A stretch of 64,000 bases of DNA from Sphingopyxis sp. HIX (lineage in GTDB: Bacteria > Pseudomonadota > Alphaproteobacteria > Sphingomonadales > Sphingomonadaceae), in NCBI RefSeq assembly GCF_001468285.1, contig NZ_LNSB01000021.1, positions 22,111-86,110 on the forward strand, in the 5' to 3' direction. The position numbers and the translations under genes are program-made. Of the stretch, positions 53,342 through 62,388 are shown one piece after another (within the stretch, counting starts at the first letter, position 1; each line of letters begins with the position of its first letter). The notes under the pieces were generated by a model. It searched no databases. It saw only the letters and a program-made list of their open reading frames with translations, and was not told where the DNA came from.

Positions 53342-54046
53342 TCAATATTCCAGCTTCGGATACCAGCTCGTCCCGCGCCCGCCGGGCGTCAGGTCGAGGA
53401 TGTTCCACAGGCTCGCGATATCGGGCGCGTCGCGCGGGTCCTGTCCGGGGTCCGCCATGTCGGCGGTCATCTCGCTCTTCCAGAACAGCCGGATCCCGCT
53501 GCCATTGCGCTTGTACACGACCAGTGCCGGGTCCTCGCCCCCGTCCGCGTGGAGCAGCCGGAAATCGCGCGCATAATCGTCGCCGACCGTCTGCACGAAA
53601 TCGAGCGCCTGCCAGCCGCGTTCTGCGGCGAAGGCCATTTGCCGCTCGACCGGGCTGCGCCCCAAGATCTTCAGCGCCACGCGCTGCTTGATGTCGTTCG
53701 CATTGCCGTTCACCGACCCCAGCCAGTTGGTGCACATCGGGCACGGCCGCGCGCGCTCGGGCCCGTACATCCAGAAATAGGTGACCAGCGTGTCGTGCTC
53801 GCCGAACAGCTCGGCCAGCCCCAGCTCGGCGCCGTCTACATCGCGGAATCGGTAATCCGCCGTGATCAGCGGCCCCGGCGGCAGCGCGCGGCGCTGTTCG
53901 GCGACGCGCGTCATCTTGCGGCGGAGGTCGATTTCCTCGGCCAGCAAGGATTTTCGGGCCTTGGCATAATCATCGTCTTCGCCGGGGATTGCGCGCCGCC
54001 GCGACGCGAGCGCCGGGGCGGCCAATAAAGGCTGGCGAAGGGCCAT
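53342..54046 (-). CDS. DUF899-family thioredoxin-like protein
   Basis: A 234-residue protein of the DUF899 family, distantly thioredoxin-like. TYFWMYGPERARPCPMCTNW carries the CxxC pair, and GRGTSWYPKLEY is the usual C-terminus. There is no signal peptide. The role is unknown; redox function is inferred from the CxxC. Confidence 0.85.
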   Translation of the reverse strand: MALRQPLLAAPALASRRRAIPGEDDDYAKARKSLLAEEIDLRRKMTRVAEQRRALPPGPLITADYRFRDVDGAELGLAELFGEHDTLVTYFWMYGPERARPCPMCTNWLGSVNGNANDIKQRVALKILGRSPVERQMAFAAERGWQALDFVQTVGDDYARDFRLLHADGGEDPALVVYKRNGSGIRLFWKSEMTADMADPGQDPRDAPDIASLWNILDLTPGGRGTSWYPKLEY

Positions 54047-54183
54047 TCATGTCTCCCTGATTGCGACCTGTCATCGCTTTGCCATCTTGGCCCGGGAGCG
54101 CAAATCGGCTGCTCGCACACTTCGCTCGCCTCGACCGGGAAGCGCCCCGAATCGGCGACGAAATGCGGGCGCGCGAAAGCAAG

Positions 54184-54762
54184 TTACGCGGGCGCCACTT
54201 CCCACAGGATCAGCTTGGTCGCATTGACATCTTCGCGGGCCTTGGCTGCATCCGAGCGGCTGAGCTTCACCCCGCCCTTTAGCGCGCCCATTTCGATCAT
54301 CGCGTCGATCACCACCACACCCCCCGCGCCGACATCGACCTCGATCTCGTCGGGCCGCGCCAGCTTCGCCTTGGCGGTGCCGACCTGGATATGATGCTTG
54401 CCGGGCTCGACATCGGCCATCAGCATCTGTCCCGATTTGATCTGCCCCTGCGCCGTGCCGTCGAGGGTGACATTCATTCCCTGCAGCGCAGCGACGAAAC
54501 CGCGGCGGGTGACATAGATGCGGCCTTTGCCTTCGGGCGCCTGCATCCGCCGCGCCTCGGCCAGTGCCGCCGGATCCGCCTTCTGCCCGCTCTTGTTGCT
54601 AGACAGCGCCCAGATGCAGAAAACGACCACGCCGATCAGGAACAGGGGCGCCAGGATCATCATCGTGCCTTCGCCGACCAGGCTGGCGATCGATGGCCCC
54701 ATGAAAGCCCCGACGATGGCCGCGAAAAAGATGATCGTCAGCCACATCGCATTCTTGCTCAT
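54184..54762 (-). CDS. membrane-anchored protein of unknown function
   Basis: A 192-residue protein with two hydrophobic segments at the N-terminus (~5-24 and 32-52) and a soluble C-terminal domain of ~130 residues. The latter (RIYVTRRGFVAALQGMNV, DGTAQGQIKSGQML, DVEPGKHHIQVG) has the look of DUF2846/PEGA-like small beta domains. It probably faces the cytoplasm or periplasm from the inner membrane. It lies 40 bp downstream of the carbonic anhydrase gene on the same strand. Confidence 0.72.
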   Translation of the reverse strand: MSKNAMWLTIIFFAAIVGAFMGPSIASLVGEGTMMILAPLFLIGVVVFCIWALSSNKSGQKADPAALAEARRMQAPEGKGRIYVTRRGFVAALQGMNVTLDGTAQGQIKSGQMLMADVEPGKHHIQVGTAKAKLARPDEIEVDVGAGGVVVIDAMIEMGALKGGVKLSRSDAAKAREDVNATKLILWEVAPA

Positions 54763-54802
54763 GTCCGTTCCCCTGTCTGCGGCGCAAGAGTCATTGAAGG
54801 TC

Positions 54803-55441
54803 TCAGGCCGGTGCAAAATCTCCCGTCGCGTCGTCCAGCACATGCAGCACCCCGTCGCTGATCGCGAAGAAGGCGCCGCGCAATTTCAGGGTCCCGCGCC
54901 GTTCCTTCTCCTGGATACAGGGGAAGGTGCGCAGATTCGCTATGCTCACGCGCACAGCCGCCATTTCCATCGCGCGCCCCGCGTCGCGATTGTCGATATC
55001 GACATGCTCGGCGCGCACTTCGGCGCTGGCGTCGTCGAGCATCGCGATCCAGTCGGCGATGAAGCCGCCATGGCCCGGCTCGGCGCCCTCCATCGATTTA
55101 TGCAGCGCGGCGTGGCACCCGCCGCACAGCCCGTGTCCCATCACGACGATTTCCTCGACCTTCAGGAATTGCACTGCGAATTCCAGCGCCGCCGACACGC
55201 CGTGGCGCCCCGGCGTCGTCTCGAACGGCGGCACCAGCGCCGCGACGTTGCGCACGACGAAGATTTCGCCCGGATTGGTGTCGAAAATCTGCGAGGGTTC
55301 GGATCGGCTGTCCGAACAGGCGATCACCATCACCTTCGGCGACTGGCCCTCGGCCAGCTGTTCCCAGCGCTCGCGTTGCTGCGCCCAACCGCCGTTACGG
55401 AAACGGCGATATCCCTCGATCATGTCTGCAAAGTGAGTCAT
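54803..55441 (-). CDS. beta-class carbonic anhydrase
   Basis: A 212-residue zinc enzyme that hydrates CO2. Zinc ligands Cys42 (ACSDSR, with Asp44), His103 and Cys106 (GHGLCGGC) are present, as is the [10 protein letters not shown] strand. Full length for the plant-like beta class. It is divergent from lipA, with about 62 bp between the starts. Confidence 0.94.
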   Translation of the reverse strand: MTHFADMIEGYRRFRNGGWAQQRERWEQLAEGQSPKVMVIACSDSRSEPSQIFDTNPGEIFVVRNVAALVPPFETTPGRHGVSAALEFAVQFLKVEEIVVMGHGLCGGCHAALHKSMEGAEPGHGGFIADWIAMLDDASAEVRAEHVDIDNRDAGRAMEMAAVRVSIANLRTFPCIQEKERRGTLKLRGAFFAISDGVLHVLDDATGDFAPA

Positions 55442-55503
55442 GCAGGCGCCTTAGCATAGGTAGAGAGGTTGAGAAGAGGCGCGAGCAAGACTATGTGGGC
55501 GCC

Positions 55504-56439
55504 ATGAACGCTCCCGCCCAGCCCGCATCACTCCCCAGCCAGCGCACCCGCAAGCCCGACTGGATTCGCGTCAAGGCGCCGACCAGCCCCGGTTACGCCG
55601 AAACGCGCAAGCTGATGCGCGAGCTCAACCTGCACACGGTGTGCGAGGAAGCGGCCTGCCCGAACATCGGCGAATGCTGGACCAAGAAGCATGCGACGGT
55701 GATGATCCTCGGCGACACCTGCACCCGCGCCTGCGCCTTCTGCAACGTCAAGACCGGCATGCCGCGTGCGGTCGACCCGTTCGAGCCCGAACATACGGCG
55801 ATCGCGGCGGCGAAGATGGGGCTCAGCCACATCGTCATCACCTCGGTCGACCGCGACGATTTGCCCGACGGCGGCGCGAGCCAGTTCGTGAAGGTGATCC
55901 AGGCGCTGCGCCGCGAGACGCCGCAGACGACGATCGAGATTCTGACGCCGGACTTTCGCAACAAGCCCGAAAGCGCGGTCGCGGCGATCGTCGATGCGCG
56001 CCCCGACGTCTATAACCATAATCTCGAAACTGTTCCGCGGCTCTATCCGACGATCCGCCCCGGCGCGCGCTATTATGCCTCGCTGCGCCTGCTCGAAAGC
56101 GTCAAGCGCCGCGATCCGTCGATCTTCACCAAGTCCGGCATCATGATGGGACTCGGTGAGGAGCGGATGGAGGTCCATCAGGTGATGGACGACATGCGTA
56201 GCGCCGACATCGATTTCATGACAATGGGCCAATATCTCCAGCCGACCCCGAAGCACGCCAAGGTGATCGACTTCGTCACTCCGCAGGCGTTCGACGCCTA
56301 TGCGCAGATCGCGCGCGCCAAGGGCTTCCTGCAGGTCGCGGCCTCGCCGCTGACACGGTCGAGCTACCACGCCGGCGACGATTTCGAGGTCATGCGCGCC
56401 GCGCGCGAGGCGCAGCTCGCCCGCGCAAAGGCCGACTGA
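55504..56439 (+). CDS. lipA: lipoyl synthase
   Basis: A 311-residue radical-SAM enzyme that inserts sulfur into octanoyl groups of lipoyl domains. The auxiliary cluster motif [12 protein letters not shown] and the radical-SAM motif CTRACAFC are both complete, and [11 protein letters not shown] near the C-terminus carries the third auxiliary ligand. The ATG chosen is preferred over a GTG 9 bp upstream because homologues start near it. It is adjacent to the ratA-like gene (next codon). Confidence 0.95.
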   Translation: MNAPAQPASLPSQRTRKPDWIRVKAPTSPGYAETRKLMRELNLHTVCEEAACPNIGECWTKKHATVMILGDTCTRACAFCNVKTGMPRAVDPFEPEHTAIAAAKMGLSHIVITSVDRDDLPDGGASQFVKVIQALRRETPQTTIEILTPDFRNKPESAVAAIVDARPDVYNHNLETVPRLYPTIRPGARYYASLRLLESVKRRDPSIFTKSGIMMGLGEERMEVHQVMDDMRSADIDFMTMGQYLQPTPKHAKVIDFVTPQAFDAYAQIARAKGFLQVAASPLTRSSYHAGDDFEVMRAAREAQLARAKAD

Positions 56440-56880
56440 TTGCCGAGGCACCAGGAAAGCCGGATCCTGCCGTACAGCGCGGACCAGATGTTCGCGCTGG
56501 TGTCGGACATCGCGCATTATCCCGACTTCCTGCCCTGGGTCGTCGCGCTCCGTATCCGCAGCGACAGCGAGCATGAGGCGGTCGCCGACATGATCGTCGG
56601 CTTCAAGGGGCTGCGCGAAAGCTTCTCGTGCCGCGTCCACAAGGACCGCCCAGACAGCGTCACCGTCAGCTATATCGACGGCCCGATGCGCCACCTCACC
56701 AACGAATGGCATTTCGTTCCTACCGAGGATGGCGGCTGCCGCGTCGACTTCATGGTCGACTTCGCCTTCCGCAGCCGCATGTTCGAGGCGCTGGCGGGCC
56801 AGATGTTCGACAAGGCGCTGAGGAAGATGATCGCGGCGTTCGAGGCGCGCGCGGACGCGCTTTACGGGGTGGCGGCGTGA
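56440..56880 (+). CDS. COQ10/RatA-family ubiquinone-binding START-like protein
   Basis: A 146-residue START-fold (polyketide cyclase/dehydrase) protein. The family pattern SADQMFALVSDIAHYPDFLPW, then VGFKGLRESFSCRV, DGPMRHLTNEW and FAFRSRMFEALAG is clear. Homologues bind ubiquinone (COQ10) or, as RatA in E. coli, were linked to ribosome association. It starts with a TTG immediately after the lipA stop. Confidence 0.88.
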   Translation: MPRHQESRILPYSADQMFALVSDIAHYPDFLPWVVALRIRSDSEHEAVADMIVGFKGLRESFSCRVHKDRPDSVTVSYIDGPMRHLTNEWHFVPTEDGGCRVDFMVDFAFRSRMFEALAGQMFDKALRKMIAAFEARADALYGVAA

Positions 56881-56913
56881 TTATGGCTCGTACGCTTTTG
56901 CGCGGCGTTCGCA

Positions 56914-57078
56914 GTGCCTAGGCGTGTACAGGGTGCCATTGGCCTGCTCGCCGGCAGCCTGATCGTCGTCGCCTTCTTTGGCGGATCTTTGCAGAATGTC
57001 GCGCCCGCTCTAACGGCGGCAGCGATATTGTTCGGGGTCGCCTTGATTGTGCGTCAAAGGCAGAAGCGGAAGAACTGA
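56914..57078 (+). CDS. possible small membrane protein (54 aa)
   Basis: A short frame starting with GTG (VPRRVQGAIGLLAGSL...) and ending in a basic tail (RQRQKRKN). Two hydrophobic stretches, IGLLAGSLIVVAFFGG and LTAAAILFGVALIV, separated by a short loop, would form a helical hairpin. It follows ratA by 33 bp on the same strand. No homology could be tested. Confidence 0.4.
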   Translation: MPRRVQGAIGLLAGSLIVVAFFGGSLQNVAPALTAAAILFGVALIVRQRQKRKN

Positions 57079-57101
57079 GCCATTGTCGTGGCCGGGGCCC
57101 G

Positions 57102-57926
57102 TTAAGCGTAAGGACCCGGCGCCCCAAGCAGTTTGCGCGCGCCCTCGTGGAAATGATCCGATGGCGGATTGCGAAGGGCGAATGCCCGCAACCGTGCTTC
57201 GCCTGGCTCGACTTTCAGGCGAAAATTGCCGCTTTCGAGCAGGTCGGCGATCCAACCGAGAAATTGGCCGAGCGATTCCGCAAGCACGACCTTCACCTCC
57301 TCGTCGCGGCCATAGAGGATGATCTGCCCGACCCGGCCTCCGGGCCAGGGATCGAGGTCGATGCCGATATGATTGCCCGATCCGTCATGGGTCAGCGGAA
57401 TCCAGCGGCGATTGATATAGGCGGGGTCGACGGCGCCCCCGGGCCAGCCGCCGCCGGGAATGACATAAGGGTCGCCCTTGAAATAGGCGAGAATCTTGAC
57501 CCAGCTCCGCCACTGGGCTTCGACCTCGGCCAACGGAAGCAGCGGCAATCCGTAGATATGCCCATGCCGGTCGTCATTCTCCCCGTCGTGCCACCGATAT
57601 AACTGGTGCCACGACGATGGCATGGCGACGCCCACGACACGTTCCAGGGCGTCGAGCGCCGCGTCGTTTGCGGGGAGGTTGAAGGTATATTCGTCGGTCG
57701 GTAGATGCGCCGCATACCATCGGTCCAGCCGGGCTAGTACCGGTGCTATATCTTCTTCCAGCGCTGGCTTCGGTCGGCCGGTCGGCCTCTTCGGCGCCGC
57801 GTTCGACTTCTTGTCCGACGGCCCTTCTCGTAGCGCCAACGAACTGCAGAAGGCCGGACCCACGATCAGCGCCGCGATCCCCACGAGCGAGGCGCCGACC
57901 AGCAGCTTTCGTCTGTCCTTGTCCAT
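57102..57926 (-). CDS. SMI1/KNR4-family protein with N-terminal anchor
   Basis: A 274-residue protein. The N-terminus DRRKLLVGASLVGIAALIVGPAFC is a signal or membrane anchor, possibly a lipoprotein. Residues ~65-260 form a SMI1/KNR4 domain (LDRWYAAHLP, MPSSWHQLYRWHDGEN, WIPLTHDGSGNHIGIDLDP). Such domains are common as immunity proteins to bacterial toxins, but no toxin gene is adjacent. It is followed upstream (in transcription) by the cinA-like gene. Confidence 0.78.
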   Translation of the reverse strand: MDKDRRKLLVGASLVGIAALIVGPAFCSSLALREGPSDKKSNAAPKRPTGRPKPALEEDIAPVLARLDRWYAAHLPTDEYTFNLPANDAALDALERVVGVAMPSSWHQLYRWHDGENDDRHGHIYGLPLLPLAEVEAQWRSWVKILAYFKGDPYVIPGGGWPGGAVDPAYINRRWIPLTHDGSGNHIGIDLDPWPGGRVGQIILYGRDEEVKVVLAESLGQFLGWIADLLESGNFRLKVEPGEARLRAFALRNPPSDHFHEGARKLLGAPGPYA

Positions 57927-57948
57927 GCCGCCCGCGAACGTGCCGACT

Positions 57949-58497
57949 TCACGCCGGCAGCGCAATATCCTCCGACGGCCCCATCGCGTCGCGTTCGGGC
58001 AGCAACAGGTCGAGCGCGAACATCGCCGCCGCATGACGGATCGATGCGCGGTCGCCGCCCTCGAACTGCACGCGCTGGGTGAAATATTCGTCGGGGTCCT
58101 GCCCGCGCAGCCCGCGCGCGAAGACCACCAGCCCGACCGGCTTCTTCTCCGATCCGCCGCCGGGTCCGGCGATGCCGGTGATCGCGACCGCGACGTCGGC
58201 ATCGCTGTTCGCCAGCGCGCCGGTCACCATCGCCCAGGCGGTCGCCAGCGACACCTCGCCGAAGGTCTCCAATATCTCGCTGCTGACGTCGAGCTGGCTT
58301 TGCTTCGCGTTCGCCGAGTAAGTGATGAAGCCGCCCGAGAACACGTCGGAACTCCCCGGAATGTCGGTCAGCGCGACGCACACCATGCCGCCGGTGCAGC
58401 TCTCGGCCGCCGCGACCTTGCGTCCCGCGGCGCGGTTGGCGGCGAGCACGGTCTCGGCGAGGGTGTCGCGCGCTTCGTTTCGATCGGGTTCGGACAT
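57949..58497 (-). CDS. pncC: nicotinamide-nucleotide amidase, CinA C-terminal type
   Basis: A 182-residue stand-alone CinA-C domain that deamidates NMN. VAAAESCTGGMV, the SNAKQSQL-like YSANAKQSQLDVS region and GIAGPGGGSEKKPVG are the conserved blocks. No N-terminal COG1058 domain is attached. It lies 5 bp downstream of the secreted hypothetical gene stop and is part of the ispDF-led minus-strand group. Confidence 0.92.
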   Translation of the reverse strand: MSEPDRNEARDTLAETVLAANRAAGRKVAAAESCTGGMVCVALTDIPGSSDVFSGGFITYSANAKQSQLDVSSEILETFGEVSLATAWAMVTGALANSDADVAVAITGIAGPGGGSEKKPVGLVVFARGLRGQDPDEYFTQRVQFEGGDRASIRHAAAMFALDLLLPERDAMGPSEDIALPA

Positions 58498-58502
58498 GGC
58501 GG

Positions 58503-59039
58503 CTATTCGGCGCAGACGTTGGGCGAGCGCTGCTTTTCGCCGGGCTTGTCGTCGCCCGTCAGCGCCAGAATCGCGGCCATGAAATCGCCCGCCTGCTTCG
58601 GCGACATCGCCGCCAGCGACGCGACCAATGTATCGACGTCGCGGCATGAGCCGGGCTTGATCTCGCCCTCGATCATCGTAGGGATCATCGCCTCGACCAG
58701 CGGCTGCAGCAGTTCGTCGGGCATTTGCTCCATCACCGAGGGATCGGTTTCGCCCTCATCGGCACCGAATTTCATGAACGCTGCGCGCGCGGTCGGCCAA
58801 TTGTCCGCTTGCACGGCGCGATAGCTCTCGATCATCGCCTCGACGCCCGTCGCCAGAAAGGCATCGGCGGGCAGATGCGCCGCGCACGTGTTGCGCACCC
58901 CTTCGATCACCGACGGCATTGCATAACCCATCATGCCCGCGATCTCGGTGCGCGTGATGCATGTCTGCGCGACGGCCTGCGCCGGCATTCCCACCATCGT
59001 CATCGCCGTAGCTACGGCCAGCAAGCCCCTGTTCTTCAT
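58503..59039 (-). CDS. hypothetical secreted protein
   Basis: A 178-residue protein with a signal peptide (LLAVATAMTMVGMPAQAVAQ). The mature part has four cysteines (TCITR, NTCAAH, SCRDV, NVCAE) and is helical in appearance. I recognise no domain. It begins 1 bp after the ispDF stop, so it is likely co-transcribed. Confidence 0.68.
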   Translation of the reverse strand: MKNRGLLAVATAMTMVGMPAQAVAQTCITRTEIAGMMGYAMPSVIEGVRNTCAAHLPADAFLATGVEAMIESYRAVQADNWPTARAAFMKFGADEGETDPSVMEQMPDELLQPLVEAMIPTMIEGEIKPGSCRDVDTLVASLAAMSPKQAGDFMAAILALTGDDKPGEKQRSPNVCAE

Positions 59040-59040
59040 A

Positions 59041-60189
59041 TCATTCCTTCCACAGGATCGTCGCGACCGCCTGCGCCGCCAGCCCCTCGCGCCGCCCGGC
59101 GAAGCCCAGCCCCTCGGTGGTCGTCGCCTTCACGCTTATCCGCGAAAGGGGCAGGCGCGCAATTTCCGAAATGCGCAATCGCATCGCCTCGCGGTGCGGC
59201 CCGACCTTCGGCGCCTCGCCGACGATCGTGAGGTCCAGATGCTGGATATCGCCGCCGCGATCGGCGACGCGCTGCACCGCATAGTCGAGGAAGCGCCACG
59301 ATTCGGCGCCCTTCCACTGCGGGTCCGACGGCGGGAAATGGCTGCCGATATCGCCGTCCGCGGCCGCGCCGAGCACCGCGTCGGTGATCGCGTGCAGCGC
59401 GACGTCGGCGTCGCTGTGCCCCGACAGGCCGTGGCTGTGCTCGATCCTTATGCCGCCCAGCCATAGCGGCTTGCCCGCCACCAGCCGGTGCACGTCATAT
59501 CCCATGCCCGTCGCGATCCGCATCGTCTCTTTCTCCACGCCGAGCAGGCTCTCGAGCATCGCGAGGTCCTCGGCAAAGGTCAGCTTGTGCAGCCGCGCGT
59601 CGCCCGCGACCAGCGCTACCGGCTCGCCGAGGCGCCGCACCAGCTGCGCATCGTCGCTCGCCGCCGCGCCTGCGGCCTCCGCATGCGCGCGCCGCAACGC
59701 GCCCAGCCGGAAGGCCTGCGGCGTCTGCACCCGCGCGAGCTCGGCCCGGTCGACCACGTCCGCATCGGCCTGCCGCACGATCGTGTCGGCCACCGGCAGC
59801 ACCGGGATCGCTGCCGCCGCGCCCTCCGCGATCGCCGCGATCAGCCGCGCAATCACGTCGCGGCCAACCCCCGGCCGCGCGCTGTCGTGCACCAGCACCA
59901 CCGCATCGTCGTCCAGCCCCGCCAGCGCCGCCAGCCCGCGCGCCACCGAATCCTGCCGCTCGGCTCCCGGCGCCGCGCGCTTCCAGCCGGCGGGCAGGGC
60001 GATCTCGTCGGCGCTCACCAGCACGCCTGGGTAGGCCGCCAGCGCGTCGAGGCTCCACTGCAGCACCGGCTTGCCCCCCAGCATCGCCTGCTGCTTGGGC
60101 GCGGCAAAGCCCGTACGCGCCCCGCGCCCGCCCGCGAGCAGGATGATCACGATCGTCGGCGGGCCGGAAAGGGGAGCGGATTCGTCCAT
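59041..60189 (-). CDS. ispDF: bifunctional IspD/IspF (MEP-pathway) enzyme
   Basis: A 382-residue fusion. Residues ~8-220 are IspD, 2-C-methyl-D-erythritol 4-phosphate cytidylyltransferase (LLAGGRGARTGFAAPKQ, VLVHDSARPG, VQTPQAFR). Residues ~225-382 are IspF, the cyclodiphosphate synthase (GMGYDVHRL with metal ligands Asp and His, LSGHSDADVALHAITDA). The linear fusion is typical of alpha- and epsilonproteobacteria. It leads a group with the secreted protein and cinA-like gene and is divergent from dusB. Confidence 0.95.
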   Translation of the reverse strand: MDESAPLSGPPTIVIILLAGGRGARTGFAAPKQQAMLGGKPVLQWSLDALAAYPGVLVSADEIALPAGWKRAAPGAERQDSVARGLAALAGLDDDAVVLVHDSARPGVGRDVIARLIAAIAEGAAAAIPVLPVADTIVRQADADVVDRAELARVQTPQAFRLGALRRAHAEAAGAAASDDAQLVRRLGEPVALVAGDARLHKLTFAEDLAMLESLLGVEKETMRIATGMGYDVHRLVAGKPLWLGGIRIEHSHGLSGHSDADVALHAITDAVLGAAADGDIGSHFPPSDPQWKGAESWRFLDYAVQRVADRGGDIQHLDLTIVGEAPKVGPHREAMRLRISEIARLPLSRISVKATTTEGLGFAGRREGLAAQAVATILWKE

Positions 60190-60287
60190 CAGCAGAGGCG
60201 GGTAGCGCAGCCCCGGCTTGCGGGAAAGCCGCTTAGCGTGTAGGGGCGTGCACAAATTTTAGGCAATTTAACCCGAAAGTCTCCCCC

Positions 60288-61286
60288 ATGGCGGCGCTCA
60301 GCCCCATCCAGATCGGCCATATCACCATCGCGGATCCGGTGATCCTCGCGCCGATGACCGGCGTCACCGACCTGCCGTTCCGCAAGCTCGTGCGCTATTA
60401 CGGCTCGGGGCTCAACGTGACCGAGATGATCGCCAGCCAGGCTGCGATCCGCGAAACGCGCCAGTCGATCCAGAAAGCCGCCTGGGACCCCGTCGAGGAA
60501 CCCGTGTCGATGCAGCTCGTCGGCTGCACGCCTTACGAGATGGGCGAAGCGGCCAAGCTCAACGAGGATCGCGGCGCGTCGATCATCGACATCAACATGG
60601 GCTGCCCGGTGCGCAAGGTCACCAACGGCGACGCCGGCTCGGCGCTGATGCGCGACCTGGGGCTCGCCGCCGCGCTGATCGACAGCTGCGTCAAGGCGGT
60701 CAGCGTGCCCGTCACGGTCAAGATGCGCATGGGTTGGTGCCACGACAGCCTCAACGCGCCGGAGCTCGCGCATATCGCCGAGGATCTAGGCGCCAAGCTC
60801 GTCACCGTCCACGGCCGCACCCGCAACCAGATGTACCGCGGCGAGGCCGACTGGGGCTTCGTGCGCCGCGTCAAGGACGCGGTCTCGATCCCCGTCATCG
60901 TCAACGGCGACATCTGCTCGTCGGACGACGCCAGGACCGCGCTCGCGCAGAGCGGCGCAGACGGCGTCATGATCGGCCGCGGCGCTTACGGCCGCCCCTG
61001 GCTGCTCGGCCAGGTGATGGCGGCGCTGCGAGGCGAGGCCGAGCGCCCCGACCCCGGCCTCGACGAACAATATGACGTCATTACATCGCATTACCGCGCG
61101 ATGATCGAGCATTATGGCGAAATGACCGGGGTCAATATGGCGCGCAAGCACCTTGGATGGTACGTCAAGGGGCTGCACGGCTCGGCCGAATTCCGCAACA
61201 AGGTCAACCAGATCCCCGACAGCAAGTCGGTCCTCGACGCGCTCGAAGCCTTCTACGGCCCGCATCTGACCAAGGCTGCTGCATGA
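60288..61286 (+). CDS. dusB: tRNA-dihydrouridine synthase B
   Basis: A 332-residue flavoprotein (NifR3 family) that reduces uridines in tRNA D loops. The N-terminus [37 protein letters not shown] (active Cys), [16 protein letters not shown] and [14 protein letters not shown] are all conserved. It is upstream of ntrB as in many alphaproteobacteria (the nifR3-ntrB-ntrC order). Confidence 0.95.
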   Translation: MAALSPIQIGHITIADPVILAPMTGVTDLPFRKLVRYYGSGLNVTEMIASQAAIRETRQSIQKAAWDPVEEPVSMQLVGCTPYEMGEAAKLNEDRGASIIDINMGCPVRKVTNGDAGSALMRDLGLAAALIDSCVKAVSVPVTVKMRMGWCHDSLNAPELAHIAEDLGAKLVTVHGRTRNQMYRGEADWGFVRRVKDAVSIPVIVNGDICSSDDARTALAQSGADGVMIGRGAYGRPWLLGQVMAALRGEAERPDPGLDEQYDVITSHYRAMIEHYGEMTGVNMARKHLGWYVKGLHGSAEFRNKVNQIPDSKSVLDALEAFYGPHLTKAAA

Positions 61287-61296
61287 GGCCCGCTGC

Positions 61297-62388
61297 GTGA
61301 GCGCGCTGACGTCGAGCATCCCCAGTTTCGACCATGACGAGCTGATCCAGTCGCATCCCGTCGCGACCCTGCTCATCGACCGCAACGGCGTCATCCTCTT
61401 CGTCAACGCCGCCGCCGAACAACTCTGCAACACCGGCCGCGCCGCGATGGTCGGGCACGTCGTCTACGACGTCATCGCAATGGACCGCAATTACCGCCAG
61501 CGGATGAGCGATCCCGCTTATTCGGCGCTCTTCGCGCACGGCGCCGACATCTCGGTCGGCGGGCGCAAGGCGATTTCGGTCGACATGCAGATGGTGCCCT
61601 ATGGCGGCACCGGCCACCGCATCCTCGCGCTCGTCCCCTCGCAGCGCGAGGCCGAGCTGATGGGCGGCGCGATCGGCCGCTCGGGCCGCGCCGCGGGCGC
61701 CGCCGCCTCGATGCTCGCGCACGAGATCAAGAACCCGCTCGCCGGCATCCGCGGCGCCGCCCAGCTGCTCGCGCGCGGCGCCGACGCCGGCAAGGCGCGC
61801 TTCACCGAACTGATCGTGGCCGAGGTCGACCGCATCGCGACCTTGATCGACCAGATGGAGCATTTCTCGCGCGGCCAGCCGATCGCCTGCGACGCGCTGA
61901 ACCTCTACCAGCCGATCCACCAGGCGATGGAGGCGGTGCGCGCACGCCAGCTGCCCGGCATCCGCTTCGCCGAAGATTTCGACCCCTCGCTGCCGCTCGT
62001 GCTCGGCAACCATGACGCCATGGTGCAGATCCTGCAGAACCTCCTTACCAACGCCTCCGAAGTGCTCGTCGGCCGCGACGACGGCGTCGTGCGCCTCGCC
62101 ACCGCCTATCGCCATGGGCTGTCGATCGACAATGGCGACGGCCGCGGCCGCATCGCGCTGCCGATCGAGGTCAGCGTCAGCGACAACGGCCCCGGCGTCC
62201 CCGCCGAAATCCGCGGCGACGTCTTCGATCCCTTCGTCACCACCAAGCGCGAGGGCAGGGGGCTCGGCCTCGCGCTCGTCGCCAAGCTCGCACGCGACAT
62301 GGGCGGCACGGTCCAGCATATGCGCGACGGCGAATGGACGCGCTTCCGCGTCCACCTTCCCGCCGCGCAGCAGGGGCGCAGCGCATGA
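61297..62388 (+). CDS. ntrB: nitrogen regulation sensor kinase NtrB
   Basis: A 363-residue soluble histidine kinase for nitrogen control. PAS domain (~15-110: HPVATLLIDRNGVILFVN), H-box AHEIKNPLAGIRGAAQLL (His142), N-box LQNLLTNASEVL, DNGPGVP and GLGLALVAKLARDMGG. The start is GTG. Its stop overlaps the ntrC ATG (ATGA). Confidence 0.95.
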   Translation: MSALTSSIPSFDHDELIQSHPVATLLIDRNGVILFVNAAAEQLCNTGRAAMVGHVVYDVIAMDRNYRQRMSDPAYSALFAHGADISVGGRKAISVDMQMVPYGGTGHRILALVPSQREAELMGGAIGRSGRAAGAAASMLAHEIKNPLAGIRGAAQLLARGADAGKARFTELIVAEVDRIATLIDQMEHFSRGQPIACDALNLYQPIHQAMEAVRARQLPGIRFAEDFDPSLPLVLGNHDAMVQILQNLLTNASEVLVGRDDGVVRLATAYRHGLSIDNGDGRGRIALPIEVSVSDNGPGVPAEIRGDVFDPFVTTKREGRGLGLALVAKLARDMGGTVQHMRDGEWTRFRVHLPAAQQGRSA

